Positions 9,194 through 18,072 of a stretch of 64,000 nucleotides of DNA are shown here, piece after piece. The notes below the pieces were generated by a model. That model had not been told where the DNA came from, did no database searches, and saw only the letters and a list, made by a program, of their open reading frames with translations. A program made the translations under genes and the position numbers. Position 1 is the stretch's first letter; each line of letters opens with the position of its first letter. Origin of the DNA: Planctomycetia bacterium (GTDB lineage Bacteria > Planctomycetota > Planctomycetia > Pirellulales > Thermoguttaceae); the NCBI GenBank assembly GCA_030527205.1, contig JAUNBG010000005.1:62001-126000 (forward strand), written 5' to 3'.

Positions 9194-9871
9194 CTAAGGG
9201 ACGAAAACAAGACGCAAACCTAAGCGGTTGCCGCGATATGTCGGCGTATCATAGAAGCGATTCGCTGAACGGCAGTCCTCCGCAAAGCTGTACCAGCTAC
9301 CGCCACGAACCACCCGGTTCGAGCCACTATCAGGTCCTGTGGGATCCGTCACCGCACTATCTGAATAAACTTCATACCTGTCCTGGCACCATTCCCATAC
9401 ATTTCCATGCATGTCGAACAGCCCCCAGGCGTTCGGTTTTTTTTCACCTACCGGATGAGTTTTGGTATCGGAATTTCCATAATACCAGCCCATTTCATCA
9501 AGATTACCCGTTCCACTGTATTCGCCGGTTGTTCCCGCTCGACAAGCGTACTCCCATTGCGCTTCCGTTGGAAGCTGGATTTTAAAACCTGACTGTTGAG
9601 ATAACTTTTCGCAAAATTCCTGACAATCATCCCAACTTACTGTCTCTACCGGAAGATTCAACCCTTTAAAATTGCTCGGGTTATCTCCCATCACGCTTTC
9701 CCACATCTCCTGCGTCACTTTTGTTTCCAGCATCCAGAATCCCTTCGTCAGCGTCACGCGATGTTGAGGTATTTCCATTCTAAGACCCTCACCTTCTGGA
9801 CTCCCCATCATAAAACTTCCCGGCGGGCACCAGCGGAATGCGTAATCCACTCCGTTCACCGTCTTTACCAT
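9194..9871 (-). CDS. SUMF1 (formylglycine-generating-enzyme-like) domain protein, cut from its signal peptide
   Basis: 225 residues forming one complete SUMF1 fold: FRWCPPGSFMMGSP (about 13-26), VTQEMWESVMGDNPSNF (about 53-69), PVETVSWDDCQEFC, LPTEAQWEYACRAGT (about 100-114), AWGLFDMHGNVWEWC and the C-terminal RVVRGGSW...CRSANR. Sulfatase-activating FGEs need two active-site cysteines after the GGS motif; here only the single Cys of CRSANR is visible, so formylglycine formation is unlikely and a binding or structural role is possible. Just upstream, in the same frame, is a clear signal peptide (ATG at 9958) that ends in a TGA at 9887-9889; the domain then resumes as TAGEQMVKTVNGVDYAF. The paralogue at 22046 carries the corresponding KAG segment without a stop. 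This looks like a nonsense mutation; translation from the ATG at 9871 would give a cytoplasmic protein. Confidence 0.75.
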   Translation of the reverse strand: MVKTVNGVDYAFRWCPPGSFMMGSPEGEGLRMEIPQHRVTLTKGFWMLETKVTQEMWESVMGDNPSNFKGLNLPVETVSWDDCQEFCEKLSQQSGFKIQLPTEAQWEYACRAGTTGEYSGTGNLDEMGWYYGNSDTKTHPVGEKKPNAWGLFDMHGNVWEWCQDRYEVYSDSAVTDPTGPDSGSNRVVRGGSWYSFAEDCRSANRFYDTPTYRGNRLGLRLVFVP

Positions 9872-9886
9872 TTGTTCCCCGGCTGT

Positions 9887-9958
9887 TCATGAAACTTCTT
9901 GCGAAAAAAGAAGGGACGAAAACATTGTAAACAGCAAAAATAAAAAGATTTTCTTCAT
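9887..9958 (-). other. Detached signal-peptide frame of the SUMF1 gene
   Basis: ATG at 9958 followed by MKKIFLFLLFTMFSSLLFSQ and EVS, then TGA at 9887-9889. This is a typical lysine-start, Phe/Leu-rich signal peptide and shares the frame of the SUMF1 domain that starts 15 bp later. It has a purine-rich ribosome site (GGAAA) before the ATG. Interpreted as the original gene start, now separated by a stop codon. Confidence 0.75.
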
Positions 9959-10023
9959 GGAAGATTTCCTTATCAAAACAGGTTTTATTCTTAAAATTCT
10001 TAAACTTAACGCATCTTTCCTGA

Positions 10024-10077
10024 TTCCTTTATTGCAAGACTTTTCGATTTCAGAATTTTGTGTTACAACAAAGAATC
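10024..10077 (+). repeat. Direct repeat flanking the SUMF1 gene, right copy
   Basis: Second copy of the repeat at 9014-9067, located between the SUMF1 signal peptide and the lipoprotein stop. Its upstream neighbour is the DUF1559 module, so the repeats bracket the SUMF1 gene alone. Confidence 0.75.
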
Positions 10078-10129
10078 GCCGTGAACGGGGACCTTTGGTT
10101 CTGTTTGCGGATTTTTTCTTGACGTTCGT

Positions 10130-10600
10130 TTATTCTTTTGACGAAAGATCGAACTCGATTTTCGTATTTTTGTCAACAACCGTCACTTTACATTCGGAAA
10201 GTTTGGCGTCCTTATATTTAGTGGGGAGCAGATCTTTAGGAAACATTTTCGGTTCTGGTTTTGACGGATCGTATTCAAGATTTTCAACAGGGCTTCCGTC
10301 GGCGGTTACCCAGATTTCTTTTTGGAAAGTCAAGGAATAATCGCCCGGCATGACTCCAGGGACTTTAGCTCCCGGCGTTACAACACGGAATTTGCCTTCG
10401 GCGTCAGTAACTCCAGCGGCGGCGCGTTGAGACGGATCGGCAGGCGCCATTGTGACTGAAATTCCTTCGACCGGTTCGCCGTCGACTGTGATTTTACCTT
10501 GAACATCAACGACGCCAAACGTATTTTTCGGCCCACAACCGCAACAGAATAAAACAGTGACGCAACAAAGAACGCTCACCAATAACAATATTTTTTTCAT
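10130..10600 (-). CDS. Lipoprotein with carboxypeptidase-regulatory (transthyretin)-like domain
   Basis: 156 residues. The N-terminus is a lipoprotein signal (MKKILLLVSVLCCVTVLFCCGCG, cleavage before one of the cysteines near 19-22). The mature part is a small beta-sandwich of the kind common beside DUF1559 genes: VDVQGKITVDGEPVEGISVTM (written here only as the start of the domain), then TDAEGKFRVVTPGAKVPGVMPGDYSLTFQ and a charged C-terminus. The ribosome site AGAGGA precedes the ATG at 10600. It lies 124 bp downstream of the DUF1559 pseudopilin on the same strand; the same pair order occurs again at 50538-52501. Probably an envelope-anchored partner of the pseudopilin; its exact function is unknown. 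Confidence 0.8.
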   Translation of the reverse strand: MKKILLLVSVLCCVTVLFCCGCGPKNTFGVVDVQGKITVDGEPVEGISVTMAPADPSQRAAAGVTDAEGKFRVVTPGAKVPGVMPGDYSLTFQKEIWVTADGSPVENLEYDPSKPEPKMFPKDLLPTKYKDAKLSECKVTVVDKNTKIEFDLSSKE

Positions 10601-10724
10601 TATTTGGTATTTCCTCTTTTAACGAATTTGTTCTTCCGACTTAGGTTTTTCCGCTTCGTTGCTGTATAACATTCCGTACTTACAGCTCCTTATTCGAAAA
10701 AACCCAAGGGAAACGTTTATAACG

Positions 10725-11864
10725 TTAGTTGATTGAAGCGGTTTCACCGGCAGCGGCGGTTCCCATCGCTCCCCAAACGCCGTAAGGACTTTTACCTGAT
10801 TTTCCGCGATAATTATCATTGTCGGCACTGGAATCGCCGCAGTCGATTGTTTCGCTCACAAATTTAACAGAGCCGTCACACATCGCAACGTTACATCCGC
10901 CTGAATGATAGGAACCAGGCGTGACGATTGAACGTTCGGCGTCCGACGTTGAATAAATACAATGAACGGAGTTCGGCGGGAGAACAGTGTTGAACGAGGA
11001 GTAAATATAGAGACCGTCGCACCAGCGTCTCCCGAGCCAGGGACGCGTAACTGCTGATGAAATAAAGGATTTCAGGTTATTCGGGTCTTGATAACCGACA
11101 CAGGTTGAGGCCCATTGCGGGTTTTTGCCCGTTAAAATACCCGTTTTTATGTTGAACGTCTGATCGTCAGCTCCGCTGGTTGTTGCATGAGTTGGAACTT
11201 CGGCAAGCATAAATGTATTGCTTGTGCCGTCTGTAATATACGAAAGTTTACGAGTTGTGTTGCCATTGTCGACCTGGAAGGGACCTCGTGATTTTGAGCC
11301 ATCCGGATTGAAATAACAGGAAGCAATGGTTGCGTCTCCTAAACTGGCGCGATAGTTGGTTCGTCCTGGGAACCATTGGGCAGCAGCGTCGTTTCCGTAA
11401 GGATCCGATGGGCAGATTTTGCTCGAAAAATTGGTGTACCAAATAGAAACCGACCAATCCCAAGGAGCAGCTTGATAAGGTTCACATGTCGAAGATGTTC
11501 GGTCACTTTGAGGATTGCCTGGCGAACTGAGATAGATTTGACCTCCTGCGGCATATTCATCCCAGGCGGCTGACTGTTCGATATAAGGGAGAATCATAAT
11601 CATCCAACTGACGCGAGAAAACGTCGAATTGTTTTGCGCAATCGGCGGTAAATGGTTATTGACGTCGTAAAAATTATGAACGGAGAGCGCAAGCTGCTTT
11701 AAATTATTTGTGCATTGCATTCGTCGTGCCGCTTCTCGAGCCGCCTGAACTGCTGGAAGGAGAAGACCAATCAAGATTCCGATAATCGCGATAACAACTA
11801 AGAGTTCGACAAGGGTAAACCCTGTTTTACCTCTTTTTCTCCAATTTAACAAAACATTTTTCAT
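10725..11864 (-). CDS. DUF1559 type II secretion-like pseudopilin
   Basis: 379 residues. After a short basic leader comes the prepilin cleavage and methylation motif [19 protein letters not shown] (about residues 15-33), processed by a prepilin peptidase between G and F, followed by the planctomycete DUF1559 start [17 protein letters not shown] and NNLKQLALSVHNFYDV. The C-terminal signature SYHSGGCNVAMCDGSVKFV (the DUF1559 H-x-G-G-x-N-x-x-x-x-D-G-S motif) is intact near residue 335. ATG at 11864 has a strong AAGGAG site. DUF1559 proteins are amplified in planctomycetes and presumably build envelope or secretion structures; individual roles are not known. Forms a module with the lipoprotein downstream. 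Confidence 0.92.
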   Translation of the reverse strand: MKNVLLNWRKRGKTGFTLVELLVVIAIIGILIGLLLPAVQAAREAARRMQCTNNLKQLALSVHNFYDVNNHLPPIAQNNSTFSRVSWMIMILPYIEQSAAWDEYAAGGQIYLSSPGNPQSDRTSSTCEPYQAAPWDWSVSIWYTNFSSKICPSDPYGNDAAAQWFPGRTNYRASLGDATIASCYFNPDGSKSRGPFQVDNGNTTRKLSYITDGTSNTFMLAEVPTHATTSGADDQTFNIKTGILTGKNPQWASTCVGYQDPNNLKSFISSAVTRPWLGRRWCDGLYIYSSFNTVLPPNSVHCIYSTSDAERSIVTPGSYHSGGCNVAMCDGSVKFVSETIDCGDSSADNDNYRGKSGKSPYGVWGAMGTAAAGETASIN

Positions 11865-12208
11865 AAAATACTCCTTACAGATTGTAAAAAACGATAGGTT
11901 TCAAATTGATGAACTTAAAAATAAAGTTCAAGACAACATTAATGGCAATTTTCGAAGTTCGTTTAATAGAATTTTGTACAAATCGTCTTTTCGATGATTG
12001 AATCGGAATTCGCATTCCTTAGGAATGCAAATAAAACGTTACTTGGATATTTCTCGAAGCTTCGATGATCTTATTTTACTCCAACGCCAAAAATTTTCAA
12101 TACCATTAATGGAATCATGTTCAATAACAAAAAGGGCTTTTTAGAACTTCCTATAACCAAGCTGTTCAAAATGAGAGAACAGCTTGGAGAACGAAAAGAC
12201 TTTGGGCG
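11865..12208. other. Intergenic region with a repeat half-site
   Basis: About 340 bp upstream of the DUF1559 gene. Contains a 17-bp palindrome GCATTCCTTAGGAATGC (12012-12028) and an isolated end of the MITE-like family, CTTTTTAGAACTTCCT (about 12138-12153), with no partner end nearby. No gene seen; the promoter of the DUF1559 module probably lies here. Confidence 0.5.
12136..12153 (+). repeat. Isolated terminal repeat of the MITE-like family
   Basis: GGCTTTTTAGAACTTCCT matches the right end of copies C and E, but no matching left end lies within 150 bp. It is likely a remnant of a decayed copy. Confidence 0.55.
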
Positions 12209-13693
12209 TTACCAGGCGTCAGTTCGGAACGGCGTTGCAGGAAGTCCTTCTGCTGAATAGAGATTGCAACCTGTCGGATTCATTTGCCAGGCATAACGAA
12301 CAGCGACGGGATTCGGAACTTCAGGAGAAGAAACCGCAATTTGATTTTTCCCGATGATTTCCGCGTCAGCCCAAACCCATTTTTGATCTGCGCCAGCAAT
12401 AGCAAAACGGGTCAATTTGCCTTCCTTTTCAACAAGGAGAGGTTCTCGTTCAATATTCTGACCGACAACAAGTCCGCTGCCGACATAATCGAAAGTCAAA
12501 ATCGCTTTATTGTCGTCAATAGATATTGTTTTGAACGTTGGGCTGCAACATTCAACGTCTTTATTGAAGAGTTTCGCAAGAGCCCAAAGAGCAAGCCGAT
12601 TACCAACGTCAAATTTGTTTCGTGGATGAATGTCTTTTTCTTCGCCAATATCGATAGTGACCGCTTGACCTGTATTGATAACTTCCAAACATTTCGTTTG
12701 ACCGTCACGCAAGCCTGGCCAATCTCCAGAAGCGGCAGGATCATCGGACGGAGCTGTAAAGTTCGCCAATTGAACCCAATAAAATGGGAAATCGCCGCGA
12801 TTCCAAAGTTTTCGCCATTCGCGAATCATCGCCTTTTGTTTATAATAATAGAATTCTCGTTCGCCGGCATTGGAACAACCTTGATACCAAATAGCGCCCC
12901 GAATTGTATATTTTGTCCAGGCGGCCATCATTGCGTTAAACATTCCGCCGCATGGATTCCAATCTTTTCCTTCCTGATACGCTTCTCGATCCGCTTTGAC
13001 CGCCTGAGCCATTTCGGCAAGTTCCGGAAGCTGAAACCAACCTTCGTTCGGAATCCAACTATTAATATTGGATCCGCCCCAATTGGAATCAATCAAGCCA
13101 ACCGGAACGCCAAGTTCTTTATGAAGTCGAACCGCAAAATGAAAACCTGTTGCTGTGCAATCTTTTTGAACGCCGTCTTTGCAGACCTTCCAACCGTCGG
13201 TTGCAACATCTTCTAAAGGAAATGGCGCAATAACATGATGAGGACGATTAAATCGAATGAAACTGTAATCGCCATTGATTTCTTCTTCCGAGCAAGCCAA
13301 ACGAGGTTGTTGCCAAGAGTTGAGCGGCATTTCCATATTGGACTGTCCGCTGCAAACCCAAACTTCGCCGATGAGAATATTTTTTAGCGTTATCGTATTC
13401 GATCCGGAAATGACCAAATCCTGACCTTCGCAACAAGCAAACATTTCAGACAGAACGACGTTCCATTTTCCCTTTTCGCAAGCGGTTGTTGAAACGGTCT
13501 GCCCGTTAAAGGAAACCGTTATTTCTTCGCCTGGATCGGCCCAACCCCAAATATTAACCGGAGCGTCCCGTTGTAAAACGGCGTTATCAGTAAATGTTTT
13601 GGGAAGTCGAACCTCCGCTTGGACTGTTGATCCTGAAATCGCAATGGTCGCCATAACGACCAGGGCAAAGAGAGTCAATAATTTTTTCGTCAT
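12209..13693 (-). CDS. Sialate O-acetylesterase (SASA family)
   Basis: About 494 residues from the ATG at 13693, chosen because it begins a signal peptide (MTKKLLTLFALVVMATIAIS, cleaved near VQAEV) and has the site AAAGGA; an upstream in-frame ATG at 13762 would add an implausible leader. Family marks: the early segment FTDNAVLQRDAPVNIWGWA, the nucleophile block VCSGQSNMEM (catalytic Ser), and the C-terminal DIHPRNKFDVGNRLA, which carries the Asp-His pair. Such enzymes remove O-acetyl groups from sialic acids or other acetylated glycans in the periplasm or outside the cell. It precedes the DUF1559 module on the same strand with a 344-bp gap, so it is probably a separate unit. Substrate inferred from family only. 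Confidence 0.9.
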   Translation of the reverse strand: MTKKLLTLFALVVMATIAISGSTVQAEVRLPKTFTDNAVLQRDAPVNIWGWADPGEEITVSFNGQTVSTTACEKGKWNVVLSEMFACCEGQDLVISGSNTITLKNILIGEVWVCSGQSNMEMPLNSWQQPRLACSEEEINGDYSFIRFNRPHHVIAPFPLEDVATDGWKVCKDGVQKDCTATGFHFAVRLHKELGVPVGLIDSNWGGSNINSWIPNEGWFQLPELAEMAQAVKADREAYQEGKDWNPCGGMFNAMMAAWTKYTIRGAIWYQGCSNAGEREFYYYKQKAMIREWRKLWNRGDFPFYWVQLANFTAPSDDPAASGDWPGLRDGQTKCLEVINTGQAVTIDIGEEKDIHPRNKFDVGNRLALWALAKLFNKDVECCSPTFKTISIDDNKAILTFDYVGSGLVVGQNIEREPLLVEKEGKLTRFAIAGADQKWVWADAEIIGKNQIAVSSPEVPNPVAVRYAWQMNPTGCNLYSAEGLPATPFRTDAW

Positions 13694-14105
13694 AAAAATC
13701 CTTTCATTCAAAAAAACTTCGTTAAATTGTGTCGTCGGACAACTTTTTTTGCAAGAATGCAAAACTTATCCGTTTATATACAAAATTATTCAGACTCCGT
13801 TTCCTCTAATCGGTCGATCATTGATCGAATTAACGCCAGACAGAAACGAGACGTTCGTTTTGAAGGCAAATTTTCGGAACCGGCGCTATCATTATCAAAA
13901 TATTTACGGAAAAGTTTCAAATGTTAAATCCGGAAACTCTCAAATATTTCCGGAACAATAATCGTCCGGAAAGTCTTTTCATTATATTCTTTTTGACAAG
14001 AGAAAACAACCTTTGAATGAAAGGTTTCCCCGAAAAAATAAAAAAGTTTGCTCCATTTTCAAATTGCCTCAAAATAAGGACAATAATAATTGACAATATA
14101 ATATC

Positions 14106-14208
14106 AGGAAGTTCTAAAAACCTGTTTTTTGCAATAAAATCCATTCGGAAAACGTCGCGAAAACCTGGACGAGATGTCCGCTTTCCCAACGGGTTTTTAG
14201 AACTTCCT
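14106..14208 (+). repeat. MITE-like palindromic element, copy C
   Basis: 103 bp, the cleanest copy: perfect 17-base-class ends AGGAAGTTCTAAAAACC and GGGTTTTTAGAACTTCCT, with interior GCAATAAAATCCATTCGG, AACGTCGCGAAAACC and hairpin GGACGAGATGTCC. Confidence 0.9.
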
Positions 14209-14473
14209 GATTGTCATAATGATTGCAACAAGCGAACGGATAAAAGAATTTTGTCATTAAAAAACGGCGTTTTTCGTCCAGAAAGGCTTTAAAATAATTT
14301 CATTTTCTGATTCATTTTCTGAGATTGAAAATCAATTTTCTTCAATGAATTGACAAATACAAACAAATACTTAAAACGCAATCGAATTTAATGAAGTGAA
14401 TATCATAAAATTTGAATAACGTTTTATTTTTTGAAGATCATTGACAATCATTTATTGAATACAGTATACTTTG

Positions 14474-14583
14474 AGAATGTTCTAAAACCTGTTTTTTACA
14501 ATAAACTCAATTCGGAAAACGTCACGAAAACCAGTTCCAGCGGACAAAACGTTCGCGTTCCCTGCGGGTTTTTAGAACTTCTT
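14474..14583 (+). repeat. MITE-like palindromic element, copy D
   Basis: About 110 bp with a slightly decayed left end (AGAATGTTCTAAAACCTG) and right end GGGTTTTTAGAACTTC. Interior ACAATAAACTCAATTCGG and AACGTCACGAAAACCAG match the other copies. It is 87 bp upstream of the DUF5107 start. Confidence 0.85.
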
Positions 14584-14669
14584 TTTATATTGTTGAACAA
14601 TCGTTTATTAATGACAGTCAGCCTGAATCGGGCAACGCCAACAGTTTATAGAGAGGGCAGAACGATACA

Positions 14670-17600
14670 ATGTCTCAATTTTGGTTAAAACAATTCGAAC
14701 GCTTTATTTTGCTGGCAGCAGTTTGTTTTTTATGGGAATTACAGGGATCATTTGTTGCGCTAGGGGAAACGTCGTTTCGAGAATATCAAGAACCGTATTC
14801 GACTTATCCGTTTGATGATCCGAATCCGATTCCAGAGTTTACCGATTTTTATCCTTATTTTCGTTTTGACGGGTTTTTTGATAAAGCGAAAGACCAAGAC
14901 TGGAAAGTTGTTGAGCTTTCCAATGATTATCTCGTTTTGAAAATTTTTCCAGAAATCGGCGGAAAAATCTGGACGGCGACGGAAAAATCAACAGGAAAAT
15001 CGTTCATTTATTCCAATCCTGTCATAAAATTTCGAGATATTGCAATGCGAGGTCCCTGGACAAGCGGCGGTTTGGAAACCAACATTGGAATCATTGGCCA
15101 TACGCCGAACTGTTCCTCGCCGGTTGACTATTTCGTCCGCAGAAATGACGACGGAAGCGTCAGTTGTTTTATCGGAGCTCTTGATTTGATTACGCAATCT
15201 CGTTGGACTGTCGAAATAAATCTTCCAGATCAAAAAGCTGTTTTTTCAACTCGCGTCTTTTGGCATAACAGTTCTGGCTTGAATCAGCCTTATTATACTT
15301 GGATGAATGTCGGCGCTGAAGCGTCGGATGATTTGCAATTTGTCAATTTTGGGACAAATTTTGTCGGACATGACGGCGAAATCGACGATTGGCCCATCAA
15401 TCATTCGAATGGAAAAGATTTGTCCTTGTATCGAAACAACGATTTTGGTCGTTATAAATCTTATCATATAATCGGTCGTTTGGTCGATTTTTTTGGCGCT
15501 TATTATCATAACGACGATTTCGGAATTGCGTCCGTTATTCCAATTGAAGGAAAACGAGGACGCAAAATTTGGATTTGGGGACTTTCGCGAGAAGGAATGA
15601 TTTGGCAGAAACTTTTGACCGATCCCCCTGCTCAACAATATGTTGAAATTCAAACCGGTCGATTGTTCAATCAGACTTCGGGATCAAGCAGTCAAACGCC
15701 TTTTAAACATCGGGAATTTGCGCCCGCGTCTTCGGATTCCTGGATTGAATATTGGATGCCTGTTCAGAAAATCAAAGGATTTAATGCGGCAAGTCCAACA
15801 GGAACAATGAATGTCTCCTTTGAAGAAAATGAGATTGTCGTTCGAATTTGTCCGGTTCAATTTTTGGATTCCTCTCTGAAAATTTATGAAAACGATCAAC
15901 TTTTAAGTTCGGTTACGGTTTCTTTAGAACCAATGAAACCTTGGGAATATCGCTTTACAATCGATGAGCTCAACCAACAAAAAAACGCGAATCATCTTCT
16001 TGTTGAAGAAAATAAATCGAGCGACAAAAACAATAATAACGAACTTGTTTCAATCTGTTCCAATAATATCGACAAAAGCAAAATTCGGATCGTTTTAGGC
16101 GAAAATGATCTGGTTTATTATGCCGATGATTCCCAAACAATTGTTGAGACGCGACCTTGGACGCCCGAATTTCAACCGGTTTCGGAACAAAGTCCGACTT
16201 ATCATTATTTAAACGGTTTGGAGAAAATGCGTCAACGAAAATATAAGGACGCTGATCTCGCTTATGAAAAATGTTTGAGTCTTGATCCGCTTTATATAAA
16301 TGCTTATTCTGCGCTGGCCGAAAATGCGTATCGACGCGCCGAATATCAACGAGCGACCGATTATTGTCGAAAAGCGCTCTCAATTGATCTTTATGACGCG
16401 ACAACCAATTATTATCTCGGCAAGTCTCAAGCGGCTCTTGGAAATTGGACAAACGCCAAAGAAGCCTTCTGCGTTGCCGTTCTTTCCGATTTCAATCGTT
16501 CGGCTTCGTTGACGGAACTCGCTAAAATTTTTATGCGGGAAAATGATTTGCGTACTTTTGACCTGATTGAACAAGCGTTAGATTCGAATCGTCAAAATCT
16601 TATTGCTCTTCATTTAAAGCTTTCCGCATTGCGCAAAGAGAAAACAGAATCAAGGCAAAAGGAATTTTATCAATTAGTTCAACAACTTCTGGAAAAGAAT
16701 CCTTTGGATCATTTTGTTCGCTTTGAGCTTTATCTGGCAGATCAGGAAGCGGCAGAAACGGTTTGCGATTTGATTCGTTGGGAACTTCCGCATGAAACGT
16801 TTTTGGAAACGGCTCTGTTTTATGATCAAACAGGTCAAACTGCTGACGCCATTTCCATTTTAAATCTCGCCTTGAAAAAGGAAGGAATTAATCGAACAGA
16901 AATTCTTTATTGGCTCGCTTTTTTAACGAATGATTTAGAAATGCTCAGAAAAGCGGAACAAGAATCGCCCGATTTTTGTTTTCCTTTTAGGAAAGAATCT
17001 TTATTGGTTTTTCAATGGGCAAATCAAAACGGATCGAGTTGGAAAAACGCTTATTATCTGGCAATTCTCGAAGCTTTTTTGGGGCATTTGGAAGAAGCTC
17101 AAACTCTTTTGGCGTCCTGTGAAAATCGACCCGATTATCCGCCGTTTTATATCTTTCGCGGACGTTTGATTAAAAAAAACCGTTTGAACGATTATCGAAA
17201 AGCGTTTGATTTAGCCCCGAATCAAGCTCGTTATGCCGTCATTCTTGCGACGGAACTTCAAAATCAAAATAAAACGATCGACTTTTTTCCGATTGTTGAA
17301 GAATATGTTCAACGTTTTCCTTTAAACGCCAAACTCATATTGCTTTATGCGCAAGGATTAATGGCCTTGGAACGTCAGGAAGAAGCGTTTCAATTTTTAA
17401 AATCGACCGTTTTTCTCCCGAACGAAGGAAGCCTGCTTGGTCGAAATGTTTATCATGAAGCCGCTTTGGTTTCTGCCGCTTGCCAATATGCCAATCAAAA
17501 CTTTGAAAATGCGTTGCAACGAGCTGAAGACGCCAAAATCTGGCCAGAAAATCTCGGTTCTGGAAAGCCTTATAATGAATATTGCGATGAACGTCTTGAA

Positions 17601-17963
17601 GATTTATTGATCGGTTTTTCTGCTCAAAAACTTCAGCAACCCGAAAAAGCGACCAAAGCCTTTCAACGGGTTTTGGCGACAGAATTGTCCAATCCTGACG
17701 ACGAATCAACAGCGATTGACCGCGACATTCAACGTCAAACCTTTGAGCAAAATCCTTTTGATAAACTTTTTTCCGCATTGGCTCTTCGTGAAATCGGAAA
17801 ACCGGAAGAAGCTCGTCAACGACTCGAAAATTGGATTCAAGATAATCAATCAGACGAAAAGGTTCAAAAACGGGCTCAATGGTCATTAGATTATTTTGAC
17901 GATAAATCAGTTGAATTATTGGACGCCTCATTGACAGAAAAAATTTTAAAAATGATACAATAA
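14670..17963 (+). CDS. DUF5107 and TPR-repeat protein, exported
   Basis: 1097 residues. A signal peptide (about 1-31, hydrophobic FILLAAVCFLWEL) leads into a beta-sandwich of the DUF5107 type (about residues 45-400), related in fold to sugar mutarotases and to the N-terminal parts of some glycoside hydrolases; recognisable segments are IFPEIGGKIWTATEK, RGPWTSGGLETNIG and SDSWIEYWMPV. The second half is made of TPR units, for example the three successive helices pairs at about residues 515-620 (YHYLNGLEKMRQRKYKDADL, YSALAENAYRRAEYQRATDY) and more near 770-1060. This order is known from uncharacterised bacterial proteins, presumably binding or acting on glycans. ATG at 14670 preceded by GAGAGGG at 12 bp. 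The stop codon overlaps the first base of MITE-like copy E, which may end the transcript. Domain calls good, function unknown. Confidence 0.85.
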   Translation: MSQFWLKQFERFILLAAVCFLWELQGSFVALGETSFREYQEPYSTYPFDDPNPIPEFTDFYPYFRFDGFFDKAKDQDWKVVELSNDYLVLKIFPEIGGKIWTATEKSTGKSFIYSNPVIKFRDIAMRGPWTSGGLETNIGIIGHTPNCSSPVDYFVRRNDDGSVSCFIGALDLITQSRWTVEINLPDQKAVFSTRVFWHNSSGLNQPYYTWMNVGAEASDDLQFVNFGTNFVGHDGEIDDWPINHSNGKDLSLYRNNDFGRYKSYHIIGRLVDFFGAYYHNDDFGIASVIPIEGKRGRKIWIWGLSREGMIWQKLLTDPPAQQYVEIQTGRLFNQTSGSSSQTPFKHREFAPASSDSWIEYWMPVQKIKGFNAASPTGTMNVSFEENEIVVRICPVQFLDSSLKIYENDQLLSSVTVSLEPMKPWEYRFTIDELNQQKNANHLLVEENKSSDKNNNNELVSICSNNIDKSKIRIVLGENDLVYYADDSQTIVETRPWTPEFQPVSEQSPTYHYLNGLEKMRQRKYKDADLAYEKCLSLDPLYINAYSALAENAYRRAEYQRATDYCRKALSIDLYDATTNYYLGKSQAALGNWTNAKEAFCVAVLSDFNRSASLTELAKIFMRENDLRTFDLIEQALDSNRQNLIALHLKLSALRKEKTESRQKEFYQLVQQLLEKNPLDHFVRFELYLADQEAAETVCDLIRWELPHETFLETALFYDQTGQTADAISILNLALKKEGINRTEILYWLAFLTNDLEMLRKAEQESPDFCFPFRKESLLVFQWANQNGSSWKNAYYLAILEAFLGHLEEAQTLLASCENRPDYPPFYIFRGRLIKKNRLNDYRKAFDLAPNQARYAVILATELQNQNKTIDFFPIVEEYVQRFPLNAKLILLYAQGLMALERQEEAFQFLKSTVFLPNEGSLLGRNVYHEAALVSAACQYANQNFENALQRAEDAKIWPENLGSGKPYNEYCDERLEDLLIGFSAQKLQQPEKATKAFQRVLATELSNPDDESTAIDRDIQRQTFEQNPFDKLFSALALREIGKPEEARQRLENWIQDNQSDEKVQKRAQWSLDYFDDKSVELLDASLTEKILKMIQ

Positions 17964-18072
17964 GGAAGTTCTAAAAACCCGCTGGGAGCGCGGACGTCTT
18001 ATCCGCAGGAACTCGTTTTCGCGACGTTTTCCGAATGAGCTTATTGCAAAAAACAGATTTTTAGAACTTCCT
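17963..18072 (-). repeat. MITE-like palindromic element, copy E (inverted)
   Basis: 110 bp, opposite orientation to A-D, with perfect ends AGGAAGTTCTAAAAA and TTTTTAGAACTTCCT. Interior GCGCGGACGTCTTATCCGC, GTTTTCGCGACGTTTTCCG and GAGCTTATTGCAA are the reverse complement of the other copies' blocks. Its first base is the last base of the DUF5107 stop codon. Confidence 0.9.

Larger units (their letters stand above)
13694..14669. other. Intergenic region between divergent genes, two MITE copies
   Basis: Nearly 1 kb between the esterase and the DUF5107 gene, which point away from each other. It holds MITE-like copies C (14106-14208) and D (14474-14583). The remaining AT-rich sequence shows no gene; promoters for both flanking genes are expected here. 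Confidence 0.5.

Noticed and set aside
9887-9889. TGA as a sense codon in this organism
   Set aside because: TGA ends other genes exactly where their products should stop (for example 21653-21655 and the DoxX gene), so a genome-wide recoding is unlikely.
12284-13216. Plus-strand frame of 310 codons inside the sialate O-acetylesterase gene
   Set aside because: Antisense shadow: the minus frame has signal peptide and SASA motifs; the plus frame has an Arg/Asn/Phe-rich composition without domains.
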